A stretch of DNA of 47,956 nucleotides from Methylococcus sp. (GCA_007280285.1 QYQA01000082.1:1-47956), one strand, 5' to 3'; shown: positions 20,533-29,568, counted from the first letter of the stretch. Program-made: numbers and translations. The notes: generated by a model not told the origin, from the letters alone.

Positions 20533-22154
20533 TTGCAGCGTCACCCATGTCACTCGCACCAAAGACCATTGAACTGTTCGATACCACCCTCCGTGATGGC
20601 AGCCAGACCGCTGGCATTAACTTTTCTCTCGAGGATAAAGTCCGTATTGCTGAACGTTTAGCGGACTTTCAGATCGGCTGGATCGAGGGCGGATGGCCTG
20701 GAGCAAGCCCTAAGGACACCGAATTCTTCGAGCGAATGCGGCAGCGACAGTGGGCAAAAACAAAGCTGATCGCCTTTGGCAGTATGGCGCGCCCCGGCAA
20801 ATCGGCTAGCGAGGATCCGGGACTTCGGCATCTGGTGGACAGTGGTGCCGATGGGGCCTGTGTTTTTGGGAAAAGCTGGGGACTCCATGTCACCAAGGCG
20901 CTCGGGATTAGCTTTTCTGAAAATCTCGACCTCATTGAGGACACGATCCGCTGGCTCAAGGAGCAATTACCGAGCGTCTTTTTTGACGCTGAGCATTTCT
21001 TTGATGGCTACCGCGAGAACCCCGAATATGCCCTTGAAGTGCTGAAGGCGGCGCACTCCGCCGGTGCTGATGGACTGGTCCTTTGTGACACCAACGGCGG
21101 CAGCATCCCCTCACAGGTCGCAGCCACGGTTGCCGATGTCATTCGTCATTGCCCCGATGTCTTGGTTGGAATCCATGCCCACAACGATTCGGAGCTGGCT
21201 GTAGCCAATTCAGTGGCGGCGATGGAAGCGGGCGCCCGCATGATCCAGGGGACCATGAATGGCATTGGTGAGCGCTGCGGTAATGCCAATCTGGTCTCGA
21301 TCATTCCCATTCTTCAGCTAAAAATGGGATTCAACTGCGGCATTGATAGTGAACGTCTAAAACAGCTTGCCTCTCTGTCGCGTTTCGTCAATGAAATGGC
21401 CAATCGCCAACCCTGGCCCTATCAGCCCTTCGTCGGACACAACGCATTTGCCCATAAAGGCGGCATTCATGCCTCGGCCGTTCAGAAGGATGCGAGGCTT
21501 TATGAGCATCTAGACCCCGAACTGGTGGGTAACGACCGCTTGATTCTTATTTCAGATCAAGCAGGCAAAAGTAGCGTCCAGCTGAAAATGGCCGAAATGG
21601 GATTCGATGTCGCTCGGGACGCCAATGATCCAGCGATTAGGACGGCCATCAATCGGGTGAAAGAGCTCGAAAACAGAGGATTTGCCTACGAAGGTGCTGA
21701 AGCGTCCTTCCAACTTCTGCTCCTCAAGGCCATGAACCGCTTCACACCTTTTTTTGAATTAAAGGAATTCAAGGTGATTGACGAGCGTCATGGCGATCAG
21801 GACGCGCCGATATCCGAGGTCTCCGTCACCCTTTTGGTCGGAGAGGAGATCACGAGCACCACTGCGCGGGGGAACGGCCCGGTCAATGCCATGGACAATG
21901 CCTTGCGGGAGGCCCTACTCCCCTTCTACCCCGCCCTTGCCAGCATGCGGCTGACCGACTTCAAGGTCCGCGTCCTCACCACCAACCAGGCGACCCGAGC
22001 CACCGTTAGAGTCCTTATTGAGTCCACCGACGGTCATGCCGAATGGGGCACCGTTGGCGTCTCGGCCAACATGGTCGATGCCAGTTACCAGGCGCTCGCC
22101 GATGCAATCCAGTTCAAGCTGATGACCGATAAAACAGTGCCCCATGAACAATAA
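20529..22154 (+). CDS. cimA: (R)-citramalate synthase (CimA type)
   Basis: A 541-residue member of the DRE-TIM metallolyase family. IELFDTTLRDGSQTAGINFSLEDK holds the catalytic Arg-Asp metal site, HAHNDSELA the metal-binding histidines, and GTMNGIGERCGNANL the family signature. A C-terminal regulatory (LeuA dimer) domain follows. The sequence resembles the long citramalate synthase subfamily and not LeuA or NifV. It would condense acetyl-CoA with pyruvate to citramalate for isoleucine synthesis without threonine. The start at 20529 overlaps the hydrolase stop (ATGA); a second ATG is at 20547. A homocitrate- or methylmalate-type substrate cannot be excluded. Confidence 0.83.
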   Translation: MIAASPMSLAPKTIELFDTTLRDGSQTAGINFSLEDKVRIAERLADFQIGWIEGGWPGASPKDTEFFERMRQRQWAKTKLIAFGSMARPGKSASEDPGLRHLVDSGADGACVFGKSWGLHVTKALGISFSENLDLIEDTIRWLKEQLPSVFFDAEHFFDGYRENPEYALEVLKAAHSAGADGLVLCDTNGGSIPSQVAATVADVIRHCPDVLVGIHAHNDSELAVANSVAAMEAGARMIQGTMNGIGERCGNANLVSIIPILQLKMGFNCGIDSERLKQLASLSRFVNEMANRQPWPYQPFVGHNAFAHKGGIHASAVQKDARLYEHLDPELVGNDRLILISDQAGKSSVQLKMAEMGFDVARDANDPAIRTAINRVKELENRGFAYEGAEASFQLLLLKAMNRFTPFFELKEFKVIDERHGDQDAPISEVSVTLLVGEEITSTTARGNGPVNAMDNALREALLPFYPALASMRLTDFKVRVLTTNQATRATVRVLIESTDGHAEWGTVGVSANMVDASYQALADAIQFKLMTDKTVPHEQ

Positions 22155-22246
22155 GCGCGAAACCCCCATGGTCTCTTATTGGGAGGACCTTCCTTGACCC
22201 CTTTGTCCCCCTCAAAAGCTGTCATCATCACCTCCCTGAGAGGCTG

Positions 22247-22275
22247 TTGATTTCAGAAAAACCGCGACGTATACT
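22247..22275 (+). promoter_or_regulatory. Promoter of pqqA
   Basis: TTGATT (22247-22252), a 17-base spacer, then TATACT (22270-22275). The transcript would start near 22282 and include a small hairpin (GCTTT CAT AAAGC, 22286-22298) before the GGAGG site at 22328-22332. Confidence 0.65.
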
Positions 22276-22340
22276 GCGCGTCGAAGCTTTCATAAAGCCT
22301 GACCCAAAAACAACGAATTTACTTTTTGGAGGATGACGAC

Positions 22341-22415
22341 ATGAGATGGGAAAAACCAAGCTACAACGACATGCGTTTCGGCTTTGAAGTGACCATGTAC
22401 ATCTACAACCGTTAA
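22341..22415 (+). CDS. pqqA: PQQ precursor peptide PqqA
   Basis: A 24-residue peptide. Glu16 and Tyr20 in EVTMY are the two residues cross-linked by PqqE and built into pyrroloquinoline quinone, matching the invariant E-x3-Y motif. GGAGG lies 8 bases before the ATG, a strong ribosome-binding site for a peptide needed in quantity. It is the first gene of the pqq operon and is followed directly by a terminator-like hairpin. Confidence 0.97.
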   Translation: MRWEKPSYNDMRFGFEVTMYIYNR

Positions 22416-22432
22416 TTAACGGCTTGTAACCG

Positions 22433-22469
22433 AAACGGGGCTCTGCAGCAATGTTGAGCCCCGTTTTTT
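22433..22469 (+). terminator. Intrinsic terminator/attenuator between pqqA and pqqB
   Basis: AAACGGGGCTC (22433-22443) pairs with GAGCCCCGTTT (22456-22466), followed by a T-run to 22469. The strong stem inside the operon should yield abundant short pqqA mRNA and less pqqBCDE read-through. Confidence 0.85.
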
Positions 22470-22502
22470 ATTCCTGAAGCTCTCCCGAAGCGGACGACAA
22501 CC

Positions 22503-23417
22503 ATGAAGATTAGAGTGCTCGGCGCTGGCGCAGGTGGGGGCTTCCCGCAATGGAACTGTAACTGTGCGCAGTGTGCCGGCGTCAGAGATCAGACGCTTGA
22601 GGCCACCCCGAGAACACAATCCTCGATCGCGGTCAGCGTTGATGATGAACAGTGGGTCCTCTTCAATGCCTCTCCAGACATCAGAACCCAACTGGAGGCT
22701 TTCCCCGGCGCCCATCCCAGAAAGGGCATTCGAGATTCTGGAATCAAAGCCATTGTGCTGATCGACAGCCAGATCGATCACACCACGGGTCTCTTAATGC
22801 TCAGGGAATCGTCCTCCCCGCTCCCTATTTTCTGTAGTGAGATGGTCCGTCAGGATCTGACCTCGGGCTTTCCGATCTTCACCATTCTCGGCCACTATTG
22901 CGGGGTTCAACATCATCCTATTCCGCTCGATGGCCGTCCATTCACCATCGCTGGCTTCGAAGATCTTCGCTTTTACAGTCACTCTCTGAAAAGTAAAGCC
23001 CCGCCCTACTCCCCGCACCGGCATGACCCGCACGATGGCGATAATATCGGCGTCATCATTGAGCAGGTTTCTAGCGGGAAGAAACTTTATTATGCACCAG
23101 GGCTGGGTGAGATCGAACCCCATGTGAAGAGGGCCTTTGAATCCGTAGACTGCATTCTGGTCGATGGCACCTTCTGGCAACATGACGAGATGGAGCGCCG
23201 CGGCATCAGTAGCAAGCGTGCACTGGAGATGGGGCATCTCCCCCAATCAGGCGCCGGAGGGATGATCTCAACCCTTGATGGACTTCCTGCTCGGAAGATC
23301 CTGATTCACATCAACAATACCAATCCGATTCTGGACGAAGCATCGCCGGAGCGCCATGAACTGAAGGCGCACGGCATCGAAGTCGCCCATGATGGACTGG
23401 AGATTTGCCTGAATTGA
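22503..23417 (+). CDS. pqqB: PQQ biosynthesis protein PqqB
   Basis: A 304-residue metallo-beta-lactamase-fold protein with the characteristic N-terminus [21 protein letters not shown]. The [12 protein letters not shown] segment and later His/Asp ligands support an iron- or zinc-dependent hydroxylase role in tailoring the cross-linked tyrosine. Length matches the family (about 300). It follows the pqqA terminator by 33 bases and precedes pqqC by 10 bases. Confidence 0.96.
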   Translation: MKIRVLGAGAGGGFPQWNCNCAQCAGVRDQTLEATPRTQSSIAVSVDDEQWVLFNASPDIRTQLEAFPGAHPRKGIRDSGIKAIVLIDSQIDHTTGLLMLRESSSPLPIFCSEMVRQDLTSGFPIFTILGHYCGVQHHPIPLDGRPFTIAGFEDLRFYSHSLKSKAPPYSPHRHDPHDGDNIGVIIEQVSSGKKLYYAPGLGEIEPHVKRAFESVDCILVDGTFWQHDEMERRGISSKRALEMGHLPQSGAGGMISTLDGLPARKILIHINNTNPILDEASPERHELKAHGIEVAHDGLEICLN

Positions 23418-23427
23418 AGGAACGTCG

Positions 23428-24156
23428 ATGAGTGAAACCCAAGCGCCCTGGAGTCCCGAGGTTTTCGAAACGAAACTACGCGAGAAGGAAGCCTACTACC
23501 ACATCCATCACCCCTATCAGGTGGAAATGGCTAAAGGACATCTCACCCGCGAACAGATTCAGGGCTGGGTCGCAAACCGGTTTTATTATCAAATCAACAT
23601 CCCGGTCAAGGACGCCAATATCCTAGCTAATTGCCCTGATCGTGATACCCGCAGACTCTGGATACAGCGGATGATTGACCACGATGGCGATCAAGAAGAA
23701 AAAGGCGGGATTGAAGCGTGGACCCGCCTTGGGCAAGCGGTTGGCATCCCCCGCGAAGAACTTTGGTCACTAAAACGAGTCTTACCTGGCGTTCGCTTTG
23801 CCGTCGATGCTTATGTTCATTTTGCCCGCAATGCGTCCTGGCAAGAAGCCGCCTGCTCGTCTCTGACCGAAATGTTCGCGCCAACGATTCACCAGCAGCG
23901 CCTCGGCGGCTGGCCGGATCTTTACCCATGGATCGATCAGGAAGGCCTTGCCTATTTTAGGAAGCGGGTCAGTCAGGCCAATCGGGATGTCGAGCATGGC
24001 CTCGCCATCACACTGTCGCACTTTAGAACCAGAGAACAGCAGGACAAAGCAGTTGACATTCTGGCGTTCAAATTGGATATCCTATGGACGATGCTCGATG
24101 CCATGTGGCTGGCCTATATGGACCAGAAACCCCCGTACTTCAATATCCATCGCTGA
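23428..24156 (+). CDS. pqqC: Pyrroloquinoline-quinone synthase PqqC
   Basis: A 242-residue all-helical, cofactor-free oxidase that closes the ring and performs the final eight-electron oxidation to PQQ. Recognisable blocks are [39 protein letters not shown] and the C-terminal WTMLDAMW helix. AAGGAA precedes the ATG. Its stop overlaps the pqqD start by one base (TGATG). The length matches stand-alone PqqC and not a PqqCD fusion. Confidence 0.96.
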   Translation: MSETQAPWSPEVFETKLREKEAYYHIHHPYQVEMAKGHLTREQIQGWVANRFYYQINIPVKDANILANCPDRDTRRLWIQRMIDHDGDQEEKGGIEAWTRLGQAVGIPREELWSLKRVLPGVRFAVDAYVHFARNASWQEAACSSLTEMFAPTIHQQRLGGWPDLYPWIDQEGLAYFRKRVSQANRDVEHGLAITLSHFRTREQQDKAVDILAFKLDILWTMLDAMWLAYMDQKPPYFNIHR

Positions 24157-24437
24157 TGTCATCGATGATCCAAGATAGCACCCGATTAGGCCTTTCCCCC
24201 CTCTATCGACTGCAGTGGGAAGAATCACAGCAACGCTTTGTGATGCTCTATCCGGAGGGCATGGTGGAACTCAATGGCCCTGCCGCTGAAATTCTGAAGC
24301 TCTGCGATGGCACCCGCAGCTTCAGCGACATGGTGGGCACCCTTGAAACCGCGTTTGACACTCAAGGGCTCCGCAGCGATATCGAAGAACTGGTTCAAGC
24401 CGCACTCGATCATGGCTGGATTACCATCCTATCCTAA
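24156..24437 (+). CDS. pqqD: PqqA-binding chaperone PqqD
   Basis: A 93-residue RiPP recognition element that holds PqqA and presents it to PqqE. The core reads [35 protein letters not shown], followed by a helical tail, as in known PqqD proteins. The start overlaps the pqqC stop; a second ATG is at 24165. Its 3' end overlaps pqqE by 26 bases. That fits the tight PqqD-PqqE complex and the natural PqqDE fusions known elsewhere. Confidence 0.93.
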   Translation: MSSMIQDSTRLGLSPLYRLQWEESQQRFVMLYPEGMVELNGPAAEILKLCDGTRSFSDMVGTLETAFDTQGLRSDIEELVQAALDHGWITILS

Positions 24438-25539
24438 CGGCAGCCCTCGCTGGCTGCTGGCAGAGCTGACCTACCGCTGTCCCTTGCAGTGCCCCTACTG
24501 CTCGAACCCGGTTGACTATGCCATGCATCAAAACGAACTGAGCACCGAGGAATGGTGTCGGGTCTTGTCAGAGGCTCGCGCTTTAGGCGCGGTTCAGCTC
24601 GGTCTTTCAGGCGGAGAACCCTTAATCCGCCAGGACCTTTCGGCCCTCGTTCTGCATGCCCGGGAGCTCGGCTATTACACGAACCTGATCACCTCAGGCT
24701 ATGGCCTCACCGCGGAACGGATAGCAGACCTTAAGTCCTCGGGCCTTGATCATATCCAGATCAGTATCCAGGCACCTGAAAAGACGCTGAATGACACACT
24801 GGCCGGCACCGAGTCCTTTGAGCAGAAAAAAAAGGTCGCCCGACTGATCAAGGCGCAAGGCTACCCCATGGTGCTCTGTGTGGTCATCCATCGTCAGAAC
24901 ATCCATCTCATGTCCGACATTCTGGCGATGGCGACAGAACTGGGTGCCGACTACCTGGAGCTCGCCAACACACAGTACTACGGCTGGGCCCACCTCAATC
25001 GTGACCAGCTGATGCCGACTCGGGAGCAATTCGAGACGGCAGAGGTCATCGCCCAGGCCTACAAGGAAAAGGTCAAGGGCCAAATGAAAATCTACTATGT
25101 CGTTCCCGATTACTACGAGGATCGGCCCAAGCCCTGCATGAACGGTTGGGGAACGACCTTTCTGACGGTTGCCCCAGATGGCCTGGCCCTGCCCTGCCAC
25201 GAGGCCCGGATATTGCCGGGTCTTGACTGTCCAAACGTTCGGGACTTTTCAATCAGGGAAATCTGGGAAGAGTCGCCAGCCTTTAAACATTTCCGCCATT
25301 TTGACTGGATGGAGGAACCGTGCAAAAGCTGTCCGGAGAAAATCAAGGACTTCGGCGGCTGCCGGTGCCAGGCCTATCTGTTGACGGGGAACCTCAATGC
25401 CACCGACCCTGTCTGCAGCAAATCACCCCTCCATCACACGGTAGAGGAAGCGATCCACCTCGCCGAACAAGACCGAGTATCGGGGAGCCCGAAACCGCTC
25501 ATCTTCAGAAACAGTCTGAATTCTAAGACCTTAGGTTGA
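24412..25539 (+). CDS. pqqE: PqqA peptide cyclase PqqE (radical SAM/SPASM)
   Basis: A 375-residue radical SAM enzyme forming the Glu-Tyr carbon-carbon bond in PqqA. The SAM cluster motif is C23, C27 and C30 (CPLQCPYC). The C-terminal SPASM region has the auxiliary-cluster cysteines (CMNGWG, CHEAR, CKSCPEK, CRCQ, CSKSP). The ATG at 24412 is chosen because it gives the family length. The more upstream in-frame start only adds translation of the pqqD overlap. No pqqF or pqqG protease gene follows; ubiX converges 3 bases downstream. Confidence 0.95.
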   Translation: MAGLPSYPNGSPRWLLAELTYRCPLQCPYCSNPVDYAMHQNELSTEEWCRVLSEARALGAVQLGLSGGEPLIRQDLSALVLHARELGYYTNLITSGYGLTAERIADLKSSGLDHIQISIQAPEKTLNDTLAGTESFEQKKKVARLIKAQGYPMVLCVVIHRQNIHLMSDILAMATELGADYLELANTQYYGWAHLNRDQLMPTREQFETAEVIAQAYKEKVKGQMKIYYVVPDYYEDRPKPCMNGWGTTFLTVAPDGLALPCHEARILPGLDCPNVRDFSIREIWEESPAFKHFRHFDWMEEPCKSCPEKIKDFGGCRCQAYLLTGNLNATDPVCSKSPLHHTVEEAIHLAEQDRVSGSPKPLIFRNSLNSKTLG

Positions 25540-25542
25540 CGC

Positions 25543-26118
25543 CTAAGATTCGGAAATACCGCTCCAAGGCGTATAAAGCCCCGAAATCTCGATGCCCGCC
25601 ACCGACAGCACTCGCCCCACAGTCTCATCAATGATGGCCTCAAGACTCTTAGGACCGCCATAGAAGGCCGGCAACGGAGGGTAGATGATGCCTCCCATCT
25701 CGGTGATAATCCCCATATTACGGATATGCACCAGATGAAGGGGCGCTTCCCGCGGCAGAATCACCAATCGCCGACGCTCCTTCAGAACGACATCCGCTGC
25801 CCGGGCAATCAGATTGTCACCAAAGCCATGGGCTATCGCAGCCAGCGTCTTCATGGAGCAGGGAACAATGATCATGCCCTCGGTACGAAACCCCCCGCTC
25901 GCAATACTGGCTGCAATATCGTCAATGTGATGCACTTTGTCTGCGAGTTTTGCAAACTCGCTCTTCTTAAGGCCCAGCTCGTGATGGATGTTAAGCGCGC
26001 CAGCCGCTGAGACCACCAAATGCGTTTCAAAGCCCCCGGCCTCCCTCAGAACTTCAAGGATACGCTTGCCATAAATGGCGCCAGTGGCGCCGGTCATGCC
26101 GATAATAAGTCGTTTCAA
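25543..26118 (-). CDS. ubiX: Flavin prenyltransferase UbiX
   Basis: A 191-residue flavoprotein of the UbiX/Pad1 family. It attaches a dimethylallyl group to FMN to make prenyl-FMN, the cofactor of UbiD decarboxylase in ubiquinone synthesis. IIGMTGATGAIYGKRILEVL is the FMN-binding start, and VVSAAGALNI, MIIVPCSMKTLAAIAHG and REAPLHLVHIRNM are family hallmarks. The start is TTG (26118), overlapping the stop of the upstream peptidase gene (TTGA). No ubiD is present in the window. Confidence 0.94.
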   Translation of the reverse strand: MKRLIIGMTGATGAIYGKRILEVLREAGGFETHLVVSAAGALNIHHELGLKKSEFAKLADKVHHIDDIAASIASGGFRTEGMIIVPCSMKTLAAIAHGFGDNLIARAADVVLKERRRLVILPREAPLHLVHIRNMGIITEMGGIIYPPLPAFYGGPKSLEAIIDETVGRVLSVAGIEISGLYTPWSGISES

Positions 26119-27083
26119 CGCGTGAACTCCTTTTCCAATTGATGGGCCATCGCAAGGGCCGCTTCCACCAGCGCACTGACCATCTGATCCCCCGCAGCAA
26201 TATGCCCACCTTCTTCTACAATCTTCAAGGAAGACCCCGGGAGTGCGCCATGGAGTGTCAGACTCGACTCAAGGGGGCAAACAAGATCTTGACGGCCATG
26301 AACGATCATCGTTGGAATACCGATCAGCTGACCGATATTCTCAAGAATCTCGTTCTCACCGATATAGTAGTGATGGACCGCATAATGGAGTTCCAAGCGC
26401 GCCTGCTGGATCACCCTGGCTGAAACGGAATGGTCGGCGACCCAAGGCCTCGACACCGCCCCAAGGGTGACCGCGGTTCCCCAATGCTCCCAAGCCCGCG
26501 CCACCCGTCGCCGTTCAAGCTCATCCTTGCCGGTCAGTGCCTCATAGAGTGTCTTGAGCGTTTCAAGGGTATCCCCTCGATCATAGTCGACCAAGGTCTC
26601 GAACCAGACATCACCCAGGAGCCGGCGGACCCCATCGGCACCTAAAAACCAGTCCATATCTCGTTGGCGCGCCAGAAAGCAGCCGCGAAGAATCAGGCCT
26701 GCTACGGCCTTGGGGTAAGTCTCTGCATAAAGCAGCGCTAAGGTGGCGCCCCAAGACCCACCAAAAAGAACCCATCGCTCTAATCCAAGTCGCGACCGAA
26801 TGACTTCAAGGTCTTCAATTAAATCGATGGTCGTATTGGCTTCAAGACAGCCGGGAGGGCTTGATTGGCCTGCGCCCCGTTGATCCACGAGGATAATGCG
26901 GTACGTGGCTGGATCAAAGAAGGTGCGGTGATGGGGCTTACAGCCTGAACCCGGGCCGCCGTGCAGAAAAACGACAGGAATACCCTTGGGGTTACCGGAC
27001 TCTTCCACGGCGATCACATGGGCGCCTCTTAGGATCCGGTGGGAGGCGTGAGGCTCAATGGGTAAAAAGGGAGGCGTCATCAA
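26115..27083 (-). CDS. pip: Proline iminopeptidase
   Basis: A 322-residue alpha/beta hydrolase that releases N-terminal proline from peptides. The oxyanion motif HGGPG is at residues 41-45, VDQRGAGQSSP follows, and the nucleophile Ser110 sits in GGSWG. The late Asp and His appear in MIVHGRQDLVCP and VEEGGHIAAG. The frame begins with two adjacent ATG codons (27083, 27080). It is coupled to ubiX downstream. Its length and all motifs match the family, with no sign of damage. Confidence 0.93.
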   Translation of the reverse strand: MMTPPFLPIEPHASHRILRGAHVIAVEESGNPKGIPVVFLHGGPGSGCKPHHRTFFDPATYRIILVDQRGAGQSSPPGCLEANTTIDLIEDLEVIRSRLGLERWVLFGGSWGATLALLYAETYPKAVAGLILRGCFLARQRDMDWFLGADGVRRLLGDVWFETLVDYDRGDTLETLKTLYEALTGKDELERRRVARAWEHWGTAVTLGAVSRPWVADHSVSARVIQQARLELHYAVHHYYIGENEILENIGQLIGIPTMIVHGRQDLVCPLESSLTLHGALPGSSLKIVEEGGHIAAGDQMVSALVEAALAMAHQLEKEFTR

Positions 27084-27149
27084 AGGATGGATCAGAAGAA
27101 CAAGAGGATGGGCCCATCTACTCTACCGCGATCACCCCCAAGGCTCCAC

Positions 27150-27179
27150 AAAAAAAAGGGGCCCCAAAGGCCCCTTTTT
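27150..27179 (-). terminator. Strong terminator after the outer-membrane protein gene
   Basis: AAAAAGGGGCC (27153-27163) pairs with GGCCCCTTTTT (27169-27179). The A-tract at 27150-27157 gives a T-run on the minus strand, placing it 16 bases after the barrel gene stop and before pip. Confidence 0.88.
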
Positions 27180-27195
27180 GCTTCATGGGTTTGGC

Positions 27196-28149
27196 TTAGA
27201 AGCCCACACCGATGTAACCACCCGCGGTCAGGCCCTGGGTTGGGGTCTGATTATAGATAGCGCCGTTAACTGCGCCGCTAGAATTAGCACCTTGGTAGCG
27301 GTAGTTGAGATCGCCACCGGTGAACTGGTAACGGAAATCACTACCGATCCAGATGTTCTTCCAGAGGTTGTACTCGATACCCGTGCCCAGCATCAGGCCT
27401 GGATTCAGAACGGTGACGCCACTCGAAGGCGGGCTCACGACGTTGATCGCAAGACCAAACGGGATGATCCAGGGACGAAGGTTACCTTCCATCAGATTGA
27501 ACTTGATTTTCGGCGATGCGGCAATCGTCAGCATGGTGATCTGATTGGTCACCTTTTGACCCACGATGCTGCTGACGAAACTGTTGTAGGACTGGCCATA
27601 GTTCTGGTACTCGAACATGACTTCGCCATCAAGAGCAACCATATCGCTCAGACCAAAAAAGTCACTGGACAGGCGATGATCAAAACCAGCACCTACGTAC
27701 CAGCCATTGCCATTCCCTGAGGGGGTGCCGTAACCCGCCGGGTTGTATGCTGAACTGGAGGTCAGCAGTTCGTTATGACGGTTTGTGGTGAGTGCCGCAA
27801 AACCACCACGGAAGAACAACAGATCCTGGCCCTGCTCTTCCTTTGCCGCAGTTTCAGCAATCTGAGTTTCAAGTTGGGTCTGCTTCGCTTCAACAGCGTC
27901 AGCCGCCTGCTTTTGGGTCGTCAGCTGGGCACGAAGGTCGCCGACTTCGGATTCAAGATTGGCGATGCGCGTATCGTCAACCCGGAGATGACGTTCATCA
28001 GCGCGGACCAGGCTACGGGTGCTGGGGGTCGTCGCCTTCTTGGTGTGTTTATGCTTGGCGTGAGCCATCGCTTGAGGAGCAACCGCAGTCATGGCGACAA
28101 CAGCGCTCACGATAGCGGCAAGACTCAGCAGCTTGCGTGGGTTATTCAT
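27196..28149 (-). CDS. Outer-membrane beta-barrel protein with N-terminal coiled coil
   Basis: A 317-residue exported protein. The signal peptide MNNPRKLLSLAAIVSAVVAM... ends in AMA at about residue 29. A His/Lys-rich linker and a coiled coil follow (about residues 45-100: ANLESEVGDLRAQL and repeated Gln/Ala heptads). The rest is an amphipathic-strand domain (GWYVGAGFDHRL, MVALDGEVMFEYQN, GTGIEYNLWKNIWIGSDFRYQF) ending GGYIGVGF. A terminal Phe is the usual barrel-assembly signal. The ATG at 28149 has a GAGGGAGA site. The architecture resembles porin-like proteins with trimeric coiled-coil heads; the function is not known. Confidence 0.82.
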   Translation of the reverse strand: MNNPRKLLSLAAIVSAVVAMTAVAPQAMAHAKHKHTKKATTPSTRSLVRADERHLRVDDTRIANLESEVGDLRAQLTTQKQAADAVEAKQTQLETQIAETAAKEEQGQDLLFFRGGFAALTTNRHNELLTSSSAYNPAGYGTPSGNGNGWYVGAGFDHRLSSDFFGLSDMVALDGEVMFEYQNYGQSYNSFVSSIVGQKVTNQITMLTIAASPKIKFNLMEGNLRPWIIPFGLAINVVSPPSSGVTVLNPGLMLGTGIEYNLWKNIWIGSDFRYQFTGGDLNYRYQGANSSGAVNGAIYNQTPTQGLTAGGYIGVGF

Positions 28150-28177
28150 ATGGGGTCTCCCTCGTGTAATCAGGAAT

Positions 28178-28183
28178 ATTATA
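28178..28183 (-). promoter_or_regulatory. -10 element of the outer-membrane protein gene
   Basis: A perfect TATAAT on the minus strand, giving a leader of about 22 bases before the ATG at 28149. No good -35 is present. An inverted repeat (28197-28211) occupies that position, suggesting activator or repressor control. Confidence 0.55.
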
Positions 28184-28196
28184 CGTTGTAATATAG

Positions 28197-28211
28197 CAAC
28201 AACTGTTGTTG
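28197..28211. promoter_or_regulatory. Inverted repeat CAACAAC-T-GTTGTTG, candidate operator
   Basis: Two perfect 7-base arms are separated by one base. The repeat overlaps the expected -35 region of the outer-membrane protein promoter. The position fits a dimeric regulator site; the regulator is unknown. Confidence 0.45.
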
Positions 28212-28426
28212 AGGCGCACTTAGCATAGCAAGAAATCATGCGATTGCAAGATAATTTTATTTTCAAAATAAGCTTTTGTTATTATTGATTTATTCTCATT
28301 TTTTAGGCCGCCAAAAAAGACCTCTGGACCGCCATAGTGCGCTTTACAACCCCCCCATAAGAGACCACCCATGCGTCCGATTGTTGCAGATAAGACACAA
28401 ACTGGCATCCATACCCTATGTGACCG

Positions 28427-28432
28427 TATAAT
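28427..28432 (+). promoter_or_regulatory. Candidate -10 element for mclA
   Basis: A perfect TATAAT 128 bases before mclA in the 410-base gap between the divergent barrel gene and mclA. The -35 is poor. The rest of this gap (28268-28550) is AT-rich near the barrel gene and shows no gene. Confidence 0.35.
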
Positions 28433-28559
28433 GTCCGTTTGACCGCCGGTTGAGTGAACACTTTCGATTGACGCCAGCGCCCGCTGTCGCTCACCGACTG
28501 CCGGAACCTTCCGGAACGGCCTAACGCCATCATCCACCCCGTGACAACCCTGGAGCTTC

Positions 28560-29531
28560 ATGACCATGGCGATAAAAAATCGCTTGCACCGCAGCGAACT
28601 CGCGGTTCCTGGCAGCAATCCTAGAATGCTGGAGAAAGCCCCCATGGCGGGCGCTGATATCGTTTTTCTGGACCTCGAGGACGCGGTTGCGCCAGACGAC
28701 AAGGAACAAGCACGATCCAACATCATCCACGCCCTCAAGACCTACGACTGGTCCTCATGTGCCGTTTCCATCCGGATGAATGGCCTTGATACGCACTATG
28801 CCTATCGCGATCTGGTCGATATCGTTGAGGCTTGCGGCGATCAATTAGACACCATCTTGATCCCCAAGGTTGGCTGCGCTGCGGATGTCTACTTTGTGGC
28901 CACCATGCTCACGCAAATCGAAGCCTCCAAGGGCTTCAAACCGATCAATATTCATGTCCTCATCGAGACGGCCATGGGCATGGCGAACGTCGAAGAAATC
29001 GCTAAAGCCTGCCCGGAAAGGATGGAGGCCATGGTTTTTGGGGTGGCGGACTATGCCGCCTCCGTCAGGGCGCGAACCACCCAGATCGGCGGAGCCAACC
29101 CAGACTATGGCATGCTGACAGATCCAGATGCTTCAGGAGAGCGGTCTTATCACTGGGGTGATCAATGGCACTACGCGATCTCAAGAATGGCCGCAGCCTG
29201 CAGAGCCTATGGCCTGAGGCCCATTGATGGTCCTTTTGGCGATTTCAGTGACCCCGAGGGCTACAAGGTCGCCGCTCGTCGCGCTGCAGCCCTTGGCTGC
29301 GAAGGGAAGTGGGCGATCCACCCCTCACAGGTCGCCCTGGCCAACGCGGTGTTCACCCCGACCGAACAGGAAGTTGATCGCGCCCGCCGCATCCTGATCG
29401 AAATGGAAAAAGCGGCCAAGGAAGGGAAAGGGGCTGTCTCCCTCGATGGTCGACTGATTGATGCCGCATCCATCAGGATGGCGGAAAATGTCGTCAAGCA
29501 AATCGAACAAATCGAATCGTTCAAGGGGTAA
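28560..29531 (+). CDS. mclA: L-malyl-CoA lyase
   Basis: A 323-residue CitE-superfamily lyase that splits malyl-CoA into acetyl-CoA and glyoxylate. The conserved blocks are RSELAVPGSNPRMLEKA, FLDLEDAVAPDDK (metal-binding Glu/Asp) and LIETAMG. The block from SYHWGDQWHYAISRM through RPIDGPFGDFSDPEGY closely matches serine-cycle malyl-CoA lyases and not citrate lyase. The start may be the ATG at 28560 or 28566; GGAG lies just upstream. It is followed by mtkA and mtkB, the enzymes that make its substrate. beta-Methylmalyl-CoA lyase activity is also possible. Confidence 0.92.
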   Translation: MTMAIKNRLHRSELAVPGSNPRMLEKAPMAGADIVFLDLEDAVAPDDKEQARSNIIHALKTYDWSSCAVSIRMNGLDTHYAYRDLVDIVEACGDQLDTILIPKVGCAADVYFVATMLTQIEASKGFKPINIHVLIETAMGMANVEEIAKACPERMEAMVFGVADYAASVRARTTQIGGANPDYGMLTDPDASGERSYHWGDQWHYAISRMAAACRAYGLRPIDGPFGDFSDPEGYKVAARRAAALGCEGKWAIHPSQVALANAVFTPTEQEVDRARRILIEMEKAAKEGKGAVSLDGRLIDAASIRMAENVVKQIEQIESFKG

Positions 29532-29568
29532 ACCCGCGAGCACTCTCCCTTTAAGAGGTCATTCTGCC

